This document shows, piece by piece, positions 1 to 8,085 of a stretch of DNA of 64,000 nucleotides. Every line of letters starts with the position of its first letter. Position 1 is the first letter of the stretch. The position numbers and the translations under genes are program-made. Source of the stretch: Halosimplex aquaticum (GTDB lineage Archaea; Halobacteriota; Halobacteria; Halobacteriales; Haloarculaceae); the NCBI RefSeq assembly GCF_028747785.1, contig NZ_CP118158.1, forward strand, positions 1,984,001 through 2,048,000. Direction: 5' to 3'. The notes under the pieces are model-generated. The model did no database searches and was not told where the DNA came from. It saw only the letters and a program-made list of their open reading frames with translations.

Positions 1-885
1 GACATCGAGACCGGCCGCGAGCGGTGGTCGACGGACCTCCACGAGCCGGTTCGCGGGTCGGTCGCCGTCGACGGCAACTACCTGTACGTCGGGACCGACG
101 ACGGGACGGTCTACGGGCTGGACTCGCGCAACGGGAGCCAGCGCTGGACGTTCGACGCCGACGGGGCCGTCTCCGCGACGCCGGCCTTCGAGCGTCGGCG
201 CGCCTACGTCGGCACGGAAGCCGGCACGCTGTACGCGCTGGGCGACGAGAGCGGCGACGAGATCTGGCAGGCGGACGTGAAGGGAACGGTTACCTCCGCG
301 CCGGCGGTCGCGGACAACGGCGTCTTCGTCCCCACCGAGGAGGGGCAGGTCGTCGGGTTCGACCGGCAGGGCAACGAACTGTGGCGCGCGCAGCTGTCCG
401 TCGGCGCGCCGGCGCTGGCCGTCTCGAATTCGGTCTACGCCGTCGGCGACGGCGTCACGGCCGTCGACGAGGGCAACCAGACGACCGTCACGGTCGAGAC
501 GCCGACTCCGACGCCGACGGCGACCCCGACTGCCACCGCGACGCCGACGGCGACGCCCTCGCCGACTCCGACCGCAACCCAGACACCGACGGCGACGTCC
601 ACGCCGACCTCGACCGCAACTCGGACGCCGACGGCGACCCCGACCCCCGACCCGACTCTGACGCCGACGGCGACTCAGACCGACGCACCGACCGCGACGG
701 CGACGGCGGTGCCCGCCGACGGGGAGGACGGTGACGACCCCGCGACGACCAGCGGCGACGGCGCGCTGCCGGCCTGGGCGGCCCTCGCCGGCATCGGCGG
801 GCTGGCGGCGCTGGGGGTTCGAGGCGGCGGAACTGACGGGGTCGGCGGGACCGACGACGGGCCGACCGACGACGACGGGCACTGA
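1..885 (+). CDS. PQQ-like beta-propeller surface protein, 3' part
   Basis: The reading frame is open from base 1, so the start lies upstream of the window; 294 residues are visible. The first ~150 residues hold outer-blade repeats of the PQQ-like (YVTN/WD-like) propeller type, with recurring patterns such as V-Y-G-L-D...G...R-W and L-Y-A-L-G...G-D-E-I-W. A long Thr-Pro-rich linker follows at about bases 500-710, then one hydrophobic segment (PAWAALAGIGGLAALGV) and an acidic tail. This suggests an extracellular propeller on a glycosylatable stalk, held by a C-terminal membrane helix. The next gene downstream has the same architecture, so the pair probably arose by duplication. The propeller's ligand is unknown, and no quinone-enzyme catalytic residues can be claimed. 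Confidence 0.85.
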   Translation, partial: DIETGRERWSTDLHEPVRGSVAVDGNYLYVGTDDGTVYGLDSRNGSQRWTFDADGAVSATPAFERRRAYVGTEAGTLYALGDESGDEIWQADVKGTVTSAPAVADNGVFVPTEEGQVVGFDRQGNELWRAQLSVGAPALAVSNSVYAVGDGVTAVDEGNQTTVTVETPTPTPTATPTATATPTATPSPTPTATQTPTATSTPTSTATRTPTATPTPDPTLTPTATQTDAPTATATAVPADGEDGDDPATTSGDGALPAWAALAGIGGLAALGVRGGGTDGVGGTDDGPTDDDGH

Positions 886-908
886 CCGGCGGCTGCGGCC
901 GTGCGACA

Positions 909-918
909 AGATATTTGA
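909..918 (+). promoter_or_regulatory. TATA-like box for second propeller gene
   Basis: AGATATTTGA lies about 40 bases before the ATG at 954 and would place the transcription start near 940. The TTG at 915, which would lengthen the protein, falls inside this box, so the ATG at 954 is the better start. Confidence 0.4.
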
Positions 919-953
919 CGGCCCGGGTCGACCACCCGGCAGAGGTCCGTTGG

Positions 954-3617
954 ATGGACAATACGACCCCGCACTCAGACACTGCCCGTCTCGCTCCGAC
1001 GCGGCGGCGATTCCTCGCCGGACTGACGGCGAGCGGCGTCGCCGGTTCGGCGCTCGTCGCCTCCGCTTCCGGTGAGCGAGGCGCGCTCTCCACTCGCGAC
1101 GGCATCGACGCGTCGAGCAACGAATGGCCGATGCACGCCTACGACGCCGCGAACACCGGGTACAGCGGCGCCAAGGCCCCGAACACGGGAATCGCGGTCA
1201 GGTGGGACAGGGCGATAGACGCGACGGGAGAACCGACGTTCGACAGCACAAACGCGTACGTCCGGAGCGGGGACGGGAGTCTCTACGCGCTCGACCGCGC
1301 GACGGGCGAGACCAGGTGGCGCTACGAGACGGATTCGGCCGACGACACGCCGACGGCGGCGGCCGTCAGCGACGGGACGGCGTTCATGGACGACGGCGAG
1401 GCGGTGCTCGCCGTCAGGACCGGGTCCCAGCGACAGTTCTGGCGCACCGAACTCGACGGCAGCGTCTCGGCGCCGGTGACGGTGAGCGGGGACCGCGTAC
1501 TCGCCGCGACTGAGGCCGGGACGGTCTACTCGCTCAGCCGCGACGCCGGCAGCGAGCGCTGGACGTTCGACGCCGGCGATAGCGTCGCCGCGGCGCCGGC
1601 CTACGGGGGGAGCCGCGTGTTCGTCGCAGCTACCGACGGTACCGTCACCGCGCGCGACGCGCAGAGCGGCAACGGCCGCTGGGAGTTCAGCACCGACGGG
1701 CCGATCGAAGACGTGACACCCGTCGTCAAGGGGGATCGCGTCTTCGTCGGCGACGCCGACGGCGTCGTCTACGCGCTCGACAAGACCGACGGCCAGGTCC
1801 GCTGGCGGATCGACCTGGAGAGCGCCGTCGTCGGCGGTCCCAGTACAGCGACGAACACGCTGTTCGTCCCGACGGCAGACGGGCGGCTTCACGCGCTCAA
1901 CACGAGCGAGGGCAGCGAGCGATGGACGACGGACATCGGGGCGGCGGCGAGTCGGAAGCCGGCCGTCACCGACGACGCCGTCTACGTCCCGACGGCGAAC
2001 GACGACGTCTACGCCTACTCGCGGACCAAGGGCACCGAGCTCTGGCGGGCGGAACTGCCGGTCGACGACCCCGCCCTGTCCGTTGTCGACGGGCTGGTCG
2101 CCGTCGTCGGCGGCCTGTACGTCGGTCTCGAACAGGGGTCACAGACCGAGATCACCCGTGACTCGTTCGACGCGGTCTCGACCCGGTGGACGTACGAGAC
2201 CGACGGGACCGCGACCGGGTCGCCGGCGCTGACCGGCGACGCGCTCTACGTCGTCGACGACGCCGACGCCTGTTACGCCCTCTCGCCGACCGAAGGGGAA
2301 CGGCTGTGGCGATACGAGGCCGACACCGGCCTGACCGGCCCCGCGGTCGACGCCGACGGCGTCTACGTCGGCGGTGCCGACGGCACCGTCCGCGCCCTGT
2401 CCGCGGACGACGGGAGCGAACGGTGGACCGCCGAGACCGACGACCCGGTCACCGCAGCGCCGGTCCGCCGCGGGGACCTCGTCATCGCCCTCGACAAGCG
2501 GGGACGACTCTACGCGCTCGACCGGAGCGACGGGTCACAGCGCTGGAGCGGCAACGTCGACAGCGGCGGAACCAGCCCGGCCGTCGGGGGCGACCGCGTC
2601 TTCGCGAGTTCGCCCAGCGGGGTCGTCTCCGCGTTCGACGCGACGAGCGGGGACGAGCTGTGGGGGTTCCGCGCGAGCAGCACCGTCGCCGAACCGGCCG
2701 CCGACGACGAGACGGTCTACGTCGGCGACCGGAACGGGCGGTTCTACGCGCTGACCGCCAAGAAGGGCGAGAAGCGCTGGTCGACGGAGCTGAACTCGGC
2801 CGTCAGGGCCGCGCCGACAGTCGCCGGCGACACCATCTTCGTCGGGACCGTCGACGGGCGGCTCCACGCGTACGACCTCGAGGGCAAGCGGCGCTGGACC
2901 GCCGACGCCGGCGAGTCCGTCCGCGCCAAGCCGGGCGTCGCGGGGGACCTCGTCACCGTCGGGAGCGAAGACGAGAGCATGTACGCCTTCGACGCGGCGT
3001 CGGGCGAAAAGCGGTGGTCGTACGACACCGCGTCGCCTGTCCGGTCGACCGCGGCGTTCGGCAACGATTCGGTCTACGTCGCGAGCGCGGAGGTCGCGTC
3101 GCTCGACCCGCCCGGCGCGGTCCAGACGCCGACGCCGAGCGCGACACCGGCGGACACTCCCACGCCGACCCGGACGCCGACTGACACGCCGGGCACCACG
3201 GCGACGGCGACGCCGACCGATACGCCCGACGGGACGACCCCGACCGCGACGCCGACGACGACCGCAGGAGAGTCTCCTCCGACCGCGACGCCGACGACGA
3301 CCGCGACGTCGACAGCCGGAACCGGGACGTCCCAACCCACCTCGCCGTCCGGGACCGACGGAACGGCTGTCCCGACCGGAACGGCGACGTCCACGCCGAC
3401 CGCGACGCCGACGACCGATCCGGGCGGAAACGGCGGCGGAGGCGGACCCCTGGACGGCGTCACCGGCGGGTGGGTCCCGTACGCGGGCGCAGGCGCCGTT
3501 GCGGCCGTCGTCGCCGTCGGCGCGCTCGTCAAACGGTTCGCCGGCGGCGGATCGTCCGGCGGCAAGCAGGCGGACGCGCTGGACTGGGGCGGCGGCCTCG
3601 ACGACGACGACAGGTAG
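954..3617 (+). CDS. Tat-exported PQQ-like beta-propeller surface protein
   Basis: 887 residues from ATG 954. A twin-arginine signal is visible (residues 17-24, RRRFLAGL, then a hydrophobic stretch), so the protein is exported folded. Residues ~55-710 contain many repeats with the signature Y-A-L-D...G...R-W, typical of PQQ-like propeller blades; the number suggests two propellers in tandem. Residues ~722-822 are a Thr-Pro-rich stalk, residues ~840-859 a single transmembrane helix, and an acidic tail ends the protein. It is a larger paralogue of the gene just upstream, 68 bases away and in the same direction. The probable role is binding or scaffolding at the cell surface. Substrate and true cofactor use cannot be read from the sequence. 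Confidence 0.85.
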   Translation: MDNTTPHSDTARLAPTRRRFLAGLTASGVAGSALVASASGERGALSTRDGIDASSNEWPMHAYDAANTGYSGAKAPNTGIAVRWDRAIDATGEPTFDSTNAYVRSGDGSLYALDRATGETRWRYETDSADDTPTAAAVSDGTAFMDDGEAVLAVRTGSQRQFWRTELDGSVSAPVTVSGDRVLAATEAGTVYSLSRDAGSERWTFDAGDSVAAAPAYGGSRVFVAATDGTVTARDAQSGNGRWEFSTDGPIEDVTPVVKGDRVFVGDADGVVYALDKTDGQVRWRIDLESAVVGGPSTATNTLFVPTADGRLHALNTSEGSERWTTDIGAAASRKPAVTDDAVYVPTANDDVYAYSRTKGTELWRAELPVDDPALSVVDGLVAVVGGLYVGLEQGSQTEITRDSFDAVSTRWTYETDGTATGSPALTGDALYVVDDADACYALSPTEGERLWRYEADTGLTGPAVDADGVYVGGADGTVRALSADDGSERWTAETDDPVTAAPVRRGDLVIALDKRGRLYALDRSDGSQRWSGNVDSGGTSPAVGGDRVFASSPSGVVSAFDATSGDELWGFRASSTVAEPAADDETVYVGDRNGRFYALTAKKGEKRWSTELNSAVRAAPTVAGDTIFVGTVDGRLHAYDLEGKRRWTADAGESVRAKPGVAGDLVTVGSEDESMYAFDAASGEKRWSYDTASPVRSTAAFGNDSVYVASAEVASLDPPGAVQTPTPSATPADTPTPTRTPTDTPGTTATATPTDTPDGTTPTATPTTTAGESPPTATPTTTATSTAGTGTSQPTSPSGTDGTAVPTGTATSTPTATPTTDPGGNGGGGGPLDGVTGGWVPYAGAGAVAAVVAVGALVKRFAGGGSSGGKQADALDWGGGLDDDDR

Positions 3618-3628
3618 CCGACCGACCG

Positions 3629-3633
3629 TTTTT
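3629..3633 (+). terminator. Possible oligo-T terminator after propeller gene
   Basis: A run of five T begins 12 bases after the stop codon. Archaeal RNA polymerase can terminate at short U-tracts. The rest of the 200-base gap to the next (convergent) gene holds a short inverted repeat, TATTCG/CGAATA (3683-3700), and nothing else I recognise. Confidence 0.3.
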
Positions 3634-3818
3634 CGCGACCTCGCGAGCGCCGAGCGACCGCTGTCCCCGCCGGACGTACCGCTATTCGATATCGCGAATA
3701 CGGGTTTATCACAGAGTCGGCCGAGCTGACTGGGAACGAGAGGGAAACACAGTGATTCCGGATAAGACGCACCGTGCGTACAAAAATCATCGATTTCGAC
3801 GCGTTGGAGTGAGCGCGA

Positions 3819-4487
3819 TTAGCGGGACGGGGGCGCGGCGCGATCCGACCCGCCGACGAACGCGGTCAGGACGGTCGATTCGGCCCGCCGGAGGAGTTCG
3901 CCGGCAGTGCTCGGCGAACAGTCGAGTTCGGCCGCCACGTCGGCGACCGAGCCCGAGCGGGGCACGTCGTAGTACCCGACGGCGACGGCGACTTCGAGCG
4001 CTTCTCGCCGGCGGTCGGTCAGCGCCGCTGGCGCGGACCACTGTCGGAACGCACGCACCCGGCGGAGTTCGGTCGGGAACAGGTCGGCGAGATCGGCGTA
4101 AAACTCCCCCAGCGCGTCCGACTCGCCGACGGCGTCGAACCGGACGACGCCGCTATCCTCGAAGCCCAGCGGCGGGACGAAGACCACCCGCGACGCGGCG
4201 ACGAGGTCCATCACCGGGTCGGGGAGTTCGTAGTCGGTCTGACGGACGAAGGCGTAGGTCCCCCCGTCGGCCGCCACGAGGTGCGTCCGAGTGGTCGATT
4301 CGACGGCCGCGAGCACGTCTTCGACGGCCGACGGCGCCGCGTCGAACCAGGTGAGCGTCGTCACCTCGGCGGTCGGCCCCCATATCAGCAGTTCGGCCCG
4401 CGAGACCGGACCGCCCTCCATCATCCGTCGGTGAAACGGGTGGGCCGCCTCCTCCGGATAGGTCGTCTCGAACGTGGCCTGGCGCAT
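3819..4487 (-). CDS. Bat-like HTH_10 transcriptional regulator
   Basis: 222 residues. The C-terminal ~55 residues form a bacterio-opsin-activator-type HTH_10 domain (LTDRRREALEVAVAVGYYDV, then a second helix pair with SVADVAAELDCSPST). The N-terminal ~150 residues resemble the sensor half seen in short haloarchaeal Bat paralogues, with no receiver or PAS domain recognisable. It is probably a DNA-binding regulator of one or a few genes; no target is evident. The frame stays open far upstream, but only the ATG at 4487 sits ~25 bases after a clear TATA box (4507-4516), so it is taken as the start. It is divergent from the alpha/beta hydrolase gene, which is a candidate target by position only. 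Confidence 0.8.
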   Translation of the reverse strand: MRQATFETTYPEEAAHPFHRRMMEGGPVSRAELLIWGPTAEVTTLTWFDAAPSAVEDVLAAVESTTRTHLVAADGGTYAFVRQTDYELPDPVMDLVAASRVVFVPPLGFEDSGVVRFDAVGESDALGEFYADLADLFPTELRRVRAFRQWSAPAALTDRRREALEVAVAVGYYDVPRSGSVADVAAELDCSPSTAGELLRRAESTVLTAFVGGSDRAAPPSR

Positions 4488-4506
4488 CGACTGCACTCTC
4501 GGCACC

Positions 4507-4516
4507 CATATAAAAG
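4507..4516 (-). promoter_or_regulatory. TATA box of Bat-like regulator
   Basis: On the minus strand the box reads CTTTTATATG and lies about 25 bases upstream of the ATG at 4487. This is the spacing of a leaderless haloarchaeal promoter and decides the start of that gene. Confidence 0.6.
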
Positions 4517-4568
4517 ACCGCACTGATCCGGGACAGCGTTCTGGCGGCCGGCGTGCGTTCGATCGGGT

Positions 4569-5489
4569 ATGGGTCGTGCGCGGGCGGTCAGCGGGGAACG
4601 CACAGATGGATCCGGGGCGCAACGGGAGCGACCGATCCACCCGGAACGGGTCGAGTCCGTCGAATACGGGCCCGAGGAGCGGAGGCTGTCCTACGCGGAG
4701 TACGGCGACCCGAGCGGTGAACCGGTCGTCGTCCTTCACGGGACGCCGGGATCGCGGCTTCTGGGGGCGCTCTTCGACGAAGACGCGCGAGACCGGTGCG
4801 TTCGGGTTCTGGCACCCGATAGACCGGGGTTCGGGCGGTCCGCGGACTGGTCCGGGAGACGGCCGATCGACGCGGGCGCCTGGTTCGAAGCGCTCCTGGC
4901 GGACGCCGACGTCTCGACGGCGCCCGTGGCGGCGTTCTCCGGCGGGTCGGCTGACGGCCTGGCGCTGGCCGCGACGCGCGGCGATCTCGTCGACCGCCTC
5001 GACCTCGTCTCCGGCGCCGTACCGCCGTCGATCGCTCGTGGGACGCCCCGACTCCAGCGGACGCTGGGCCGAGTCGCTGTCCGGACACCGCGACTCCTCG
5101 GGGCCGCGCTGCGCGGGCAAACGTCGATAGCGGCGCGTGGTTCGCCGTCGACAGTCGTCGGCCAGTACACGGACGAACCGGGCGAGATCCGGGCGTCGAC
5201 GGCCGAACTGGTGCGCCGCGACTTCGTCGAGAGCTGCACGCGGTCGCGCAACGGGGCGGTGACGGAACTCTCGTGGGTCGTCGAGGGGTGGGGGTTCGAC
5301 GTCCGTGACGTCGACTGTCCGGTGACGCTGTGGCACGGGGACCGCGACGCGAACGTGCCGGTCGCCGACGCGTCGCGACTCCGCGACCGACTGTCGAACG
5401 GGCAGTTGACGCGGCTGGACGCCGATCACCTGACGGCGCTGTCGGCGAGTCGATCCCGGATCCTCGACCGCGTCGCGCCCCGAGATTGA
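4569..5489 (+). CDS. Alpha/beta hydrolase
   Basis: 306 residues with the standard fold landmarks. The oxyanion-hole loop HGTPGS is at residues 57-62. The nucleophile is Ser124 in A-F-S-G-G, where the first Gly of the usual G-x-S-x-G is replaced by Ala. An acid residue lies in WHGDRD (Asp258/260), and His287 is in DADHLTAL. The HGTPGS loop is typical of the proline-iminopeptidase/epoxide-hydrolase-like branch, but the substrate cannot be named. The first ~30 residues are poorly ordered in composition, so the true start may be a little downstream. The gene is followed 25 bases later by a deleted copy of a related gene (5515-5698), suggesting that a tandem hydrolase pair once stood here. Confidence 0.8.
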   Translation: MGRARAVSGERTDGSGAQRERPIHPERVESVEYGPEERRLSYAEYGDPSGEPVVVLHGTPGSRLLGALFDEDARDRCVRVLAPDRPGFGRSADWSGRRPIDAGAWFEALLADADVSTAPVAAFSGGSADGLALAATRGDLVDRLDLVSGAVPPSIARGTPRLQRTLGRVAVRTPRLLGAALRGQTSIAARGSPSTVVGQYTDEPGEIRASTAELVRRDFVESCTRSRNGAVTELSWVVEGWGFDVRDVDCPVTLWHGDRDANVPVADASRLRDRLSNGQLTRLDADHLTALSASRSRILDRVAPRD

Positions 5490-5514
5490 ATGGGGGGCCG
5501 GCCGACGCGTCGAT

Positions 5515-5698
5515 ATGGTCGACCGAGCGCACCAGACGGCGGTCGTCGAGGGTCACCGCATGCACTACATCGCGGCGGGCGACCGCGGCGCGGATCCCGG
5601 AGAGCGAGTTTCACCTTCTCAGCGAGTGTGCCCACTGGGCGCCGCGAGAACGCCCCCGCGTCGTCGTCGACCTGATCCGCGAGTTCGTGCCGGAGTAG
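5515..5698 (+). pseudogene. Internally deleted alpha/beta hydrolase remnant
   Basis: From ATG 5515 about 27 codons read like a hydrolase N-terminus (MVDRAHQTAVVEGHRMHYIA, then AGDRG). The frame then changes, and bases ~5592-5698 encode a typical hydrolase C-terminus (IPESEFHLLSECAHWAPRER, then a final helix ending EFVPE). That segment includes the catalytic-His context CAHW. The whole core, with the nucleophile elbow and acid residue, is missing. The two pieces meet near base 5590, out of frame. A normal family member is ~270 codons; only ~60 remain. I read this as an internal deletion in a second hydrolase gene, not as a short real protein. Confidence 0.65.
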
Positions 5699-5839
5699 CG
5701 CCGAGACCGATCGAGGTGAGAGGTTCGCCGCTTCGACGGACAGGTTTTCGTCCGTCACGGCTTTTTCGGACGGTTTTCGACAGTCCGCGACGCCTGCCGG
5801 TCTGTCGTCGACAGGCTCCAGTAAACCCCATGCCGCGAT

Positions 5840-5869
5840 ATAAAATCCGGGGTGCGACGGCCACCCCGG
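5840..5869 (-). terminator. Hairpin plus T-tract after cbiA
   Basis: Arms CCGGGGTG (5847-5854) and CACCCCGG (5862-5869) pair perfectly around a 7-base loop. Read on the minus strand, the hairpin is followed at once by ATTTTATAT. It lies 25 bases past the cbiA stop, so it looks like the end of the cbiE-cbiA transcript. The same AT tract reads GATATAAAA on the plus strand and could be taken for a TATA box, but no gene follows it. Confidence 0.5.
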
Positions 5870-5894
5870 AACCGAGTGAAGTCGCGAAAAACAG

Positions 5895-7217
5895 CTACAG
5901 CGATGCCAGAAACGCGTCGAACGCGCCGCTCTCGGGGTGGCAGTGGCAGTAGGTGCCGAGCGTCCGGTACTCGGTGAGGCCGTCGCTGCCGTCGGCGATG
6001 CCGTCGCCGCGTTCCACGTCGAAGGCGAAGCGGGCGTCGGCGGCGGGGTCGGCCGTCGAGTAGTGGAACTCGTGGCCCCGACGCGTCTCCCCGGCCGACG
6101 CAGTGAGGGCGTCGCGCCTGGCCCGGAGTTCGACGTGGTCGAGCGCCTGGTAGCGGTCGTGCATCTGCACGTCCGCGGGGAGGATCCCGGCCATCTCGTG
6201 GGTCTCACCGTCGGTCGTGGTGAGCGACTCCGAGAGCGCCATCAGGCCGCCGCACTCCCCGAAGACGGGCAGACCGTCGGCGGCGCGGTCGGCCAGCGAG
6301 GAGAGCGCCGGGCTGTGGGCCAGCGCGGCGGCGTGGCGCTCGGGGTACCCGCCCGGCAGGTACACCCCGTCGCAGTCGGGCAGGTCGTCGCCGCTTGCGG
6401 GTTCGAACGGTACCACGTCGGCCCGTTCGGCCAGGCGTTCCAGCGTCGCCGGATAGACGAAACAGAACGCCTCGTCGCGGGCGACGGCGACGCGCGGGCC
6501 GTCGACGTCGGCTGTCTCCCTCGCCGTCCGGCGATCGACGTCCGTCGGCTCCGGTTCGGGCGGCGTCCGTGCGACGTCGCGCAATCTATCGGTGCGGAGA
6601 TGGTCAGCGGCGGCGTCAAGCGCGTCGGAATCGAGCGGCGCCTCCTCGCCCATGTGGAGTCCGAGGTGCCGGTCCGGGATCTCCAGGTCGTCGCGGGGCG
6701 CGATTCGGCCGAAGTAGGTGATGTCGTCGGGCAGCGCCCCGCGGATCCCCTCGGCGTGGCGGCCGCCGTGGGCGCGCTGGGCGACGACGCCGGCCACCTC
6801 GACGTCGCGGTCCGCGGTGTCGGCGTACTCGCGGAAGCCCAGCGCCGTCGCGGCGACACTCTCCATCCCGGCGCTGGCGTCGACGACGAGGACGACCGGG
6901 AGGTCGAGCGCCTCGGCGACCATCGCCGTGCTCGACCCGTCGCCGTCGTACAGCCCCATGACGCCCTCGACGACGCAGACGTCGCCCTCGCCGCGGTGGT
7001 AGTTGCGGCGGAGGCCGTCCTCGCCCTGGAGCCAGCGGTCGAGCGTTCGCGATGGGGTCCCGGCCACCTGCTCGTGGTGGCTCGGGTCGATGAAGTCCGG
7101 GCCGGCCTTCGCCGGCTGGACGGCCAACCCTTCGCGCTCCAGCGCGCGGACGACTGCGAGCGTCGCCACCGTCTTGCCGACGCCGGAACTCGTGCCCCCG
7201 AGGACGAACCCCTTCAC
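5895..7217 (-). CDS. cbiA: Cobyrinate a,c-diamide synthase CbiA
   Basis: 440 residues, normal length. The enzyme amidates side chains a and c of (cob)yrinic acid, using glutamine and ATP, in cobalamin synthesis. The N-terminal ATP-binding domain has the P-loop GGTSSGVGKT at residues 8-17 and the DFIDPSHH motif typical of the family. The C-terminal class I glutamine amidotransferase domain has the nucleophile Cys in FGECGGLMAL and a late His-containing motif (CHCHPE). Its start codon overlaps the cbiE stop by four bases (ATGA at 7214-7217), so the two are co-transcribed and probably translationally coupled. A hairpin terminator follows at 5840-5869. Confidence 0.93.
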   Translation of the reverse strand: MKGFVLGGTSSGVGKTVATLAVVRALEREGLAVQPAKAGPDFIDPSHHEQVAGTPSRTLDRWLQGEDGLRRNYHRGEGDVCVVEGVMGLYDGDGSSTAMVAEALDLPVVLVVDASAGMESVAATALGFREYADTADRDVEVAGVVAQRAHGGRHAEGIRGALPDDITYFGRIAPRDDLEIPDRHLGLHMGEEAPLDSDALDAAADHLRTDRLRDVARTPPEPEPTDVDRRTARETADVDGPRVAVARDEAFCFVYPATLERLAERADVVPFEPASGDDLPDCDGVYLPGGYPERHAAALAHSPALSSLADRAADGLPVFGECGGLMALSESLTTTDGETHEMAGILPADVQMHDRYQALDHVELRARRDALTASAGETRRGHEFHYSTADPAADARFAFDVERGDGIADGSDGLTEYRTLGTYCHCHPESGAFDAFLASL

Positions 7218-7999
7218 GGCGGCCCCCCCGGGCTATCGGCGTCGGCCCGCACGACCAGTACGGAGAGGTCCGAGAACGGCGTGTCGTCGGGGTCGGAGCC
7301 GCCGGCGTGCGTCGCCAGCTCGTCGAGGGTGGTCTCCGTGACGGCCTCGTCATCGTGCGTCAGCCGCTCGTAGACCAGCGCGGGCAGCGACTCGGGTGCG
7401 CCGGCGTCGAGCAGGTCGGCGGCGATATCGCCGGGCATCACGTCGTAGGGCCGGGGGAGGACCAGCAAGTGGCGGTCGCCGACGGCGGCGCGGAGGCGCT
7501 CGCGGTCCGCGGCGAGGTCGCCGCGCTTGTGGAGCGTGACGAACGTCGAGTCCTCCATGGGCGTGCGGGCGCGGCTCGCGGCGATCTGGAGCGAGGAGAT
7601 GCCCGGAACGACGCGGACGGGTCGGTCGACCGCGGCCTGGACGCGCCCGAGGAACTGGTAGCCCGAGAAGTTGGGATCGCCCATCAGGACCGCCGTGCCC
7701 GCGGCGCCGTCGGCGACGCGCTCGGCGAACGCGGCGAGGGTCTCGTCCTCGTCGTCGTAGCCGCACGCGAAGGCGTCTCCGTCGATCCGGTCGCCGACGA
7801 AGTCGACGACGGTCTCGAAGCCGACGACGGCGTCGGCCTCGCGGATCGCCCGCTCGCCGCGGGGTGTGAGGTAGTCGAGGTTCCCGGGGCCGATGCCGAC
7901 GGCGTAGACGGGGTCGTCTTCGCCGGGTCGCTCGGGGGTCGCGGCTGCGACGGCCTCGGGCGGCAGTTCGTCGACGTCGAGGTCAGATGTGTCGGTCAC
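7214..7999 (-). CDS. cbiE: Cobalt-precorrin-7 (C5)-methyltransferase CbiE
   Basis: 261 residues, starting with GTG at 7999. The tetrapyrrole methylase signature VYAVGIGPGNLDYLTPRGER lies at residues ~31-50. LMGDPNFSGYQFLGR and VVPGISSLQIAASRARTP mark the SAM-binding cleft. CbiE methylates C5 of the corrin ring, using SAM, in anaerobic-type cobalamin synthesis. The extra ~30 acidic residues at the N-terminus are a usual haloarchaeal extension. It forms a two-gene operon with cbiA and is divergent from the beta-galactosidase gene, with only 86 bases between the starts. Confidence 0.88.
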   Translation of the reverse strand: MTDTSDLDVDELPPEAVAAATPERPGEDDPVYAVGIGPGNLDYLTPRGERAIREADAVVGFETVVDFVGDRIDGDAFACGYDDEDETLAAFAERVADGAAGTAVLMGDPNFSGYQFLGRVQAAVDRPVRVVPGISSLQIAASRARTPMEDSTFVTLHKRGDLAADRERLRAAVGDRHLLVLPRPYDVMPGDIAADLLDAGAPESLPALVYERLTHDDEAVTETTLDELATHAGGSDPDDTPFSDLSVLVVRADADSPGGPP

Positions 8000-8085
8000 G
8001 CGTTGTCACGGTCCACGGCGAGCGGCGGGTTGACTGTTCCGGACCAGGGGAACTGTTTTGGCGGTGCCCGTCGACTCCGCACGCC

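Noticed and set aside
3819..5429. 536-residue minus-strand frame covering the Bat-like gene and the hydrolase gene
   Set aside because: The part beyond 4487 is antisense to a good alpha/beta hydrolase and is Arg-rich; the TATA box at 4507-4516 sets the true start.
5837..5845. GATATAAAA as a plus-strand promoter
   Set aside because: No gene follows on the plus strand; on the minus strand the same bases are the T-rich end of a hairpin terminator.
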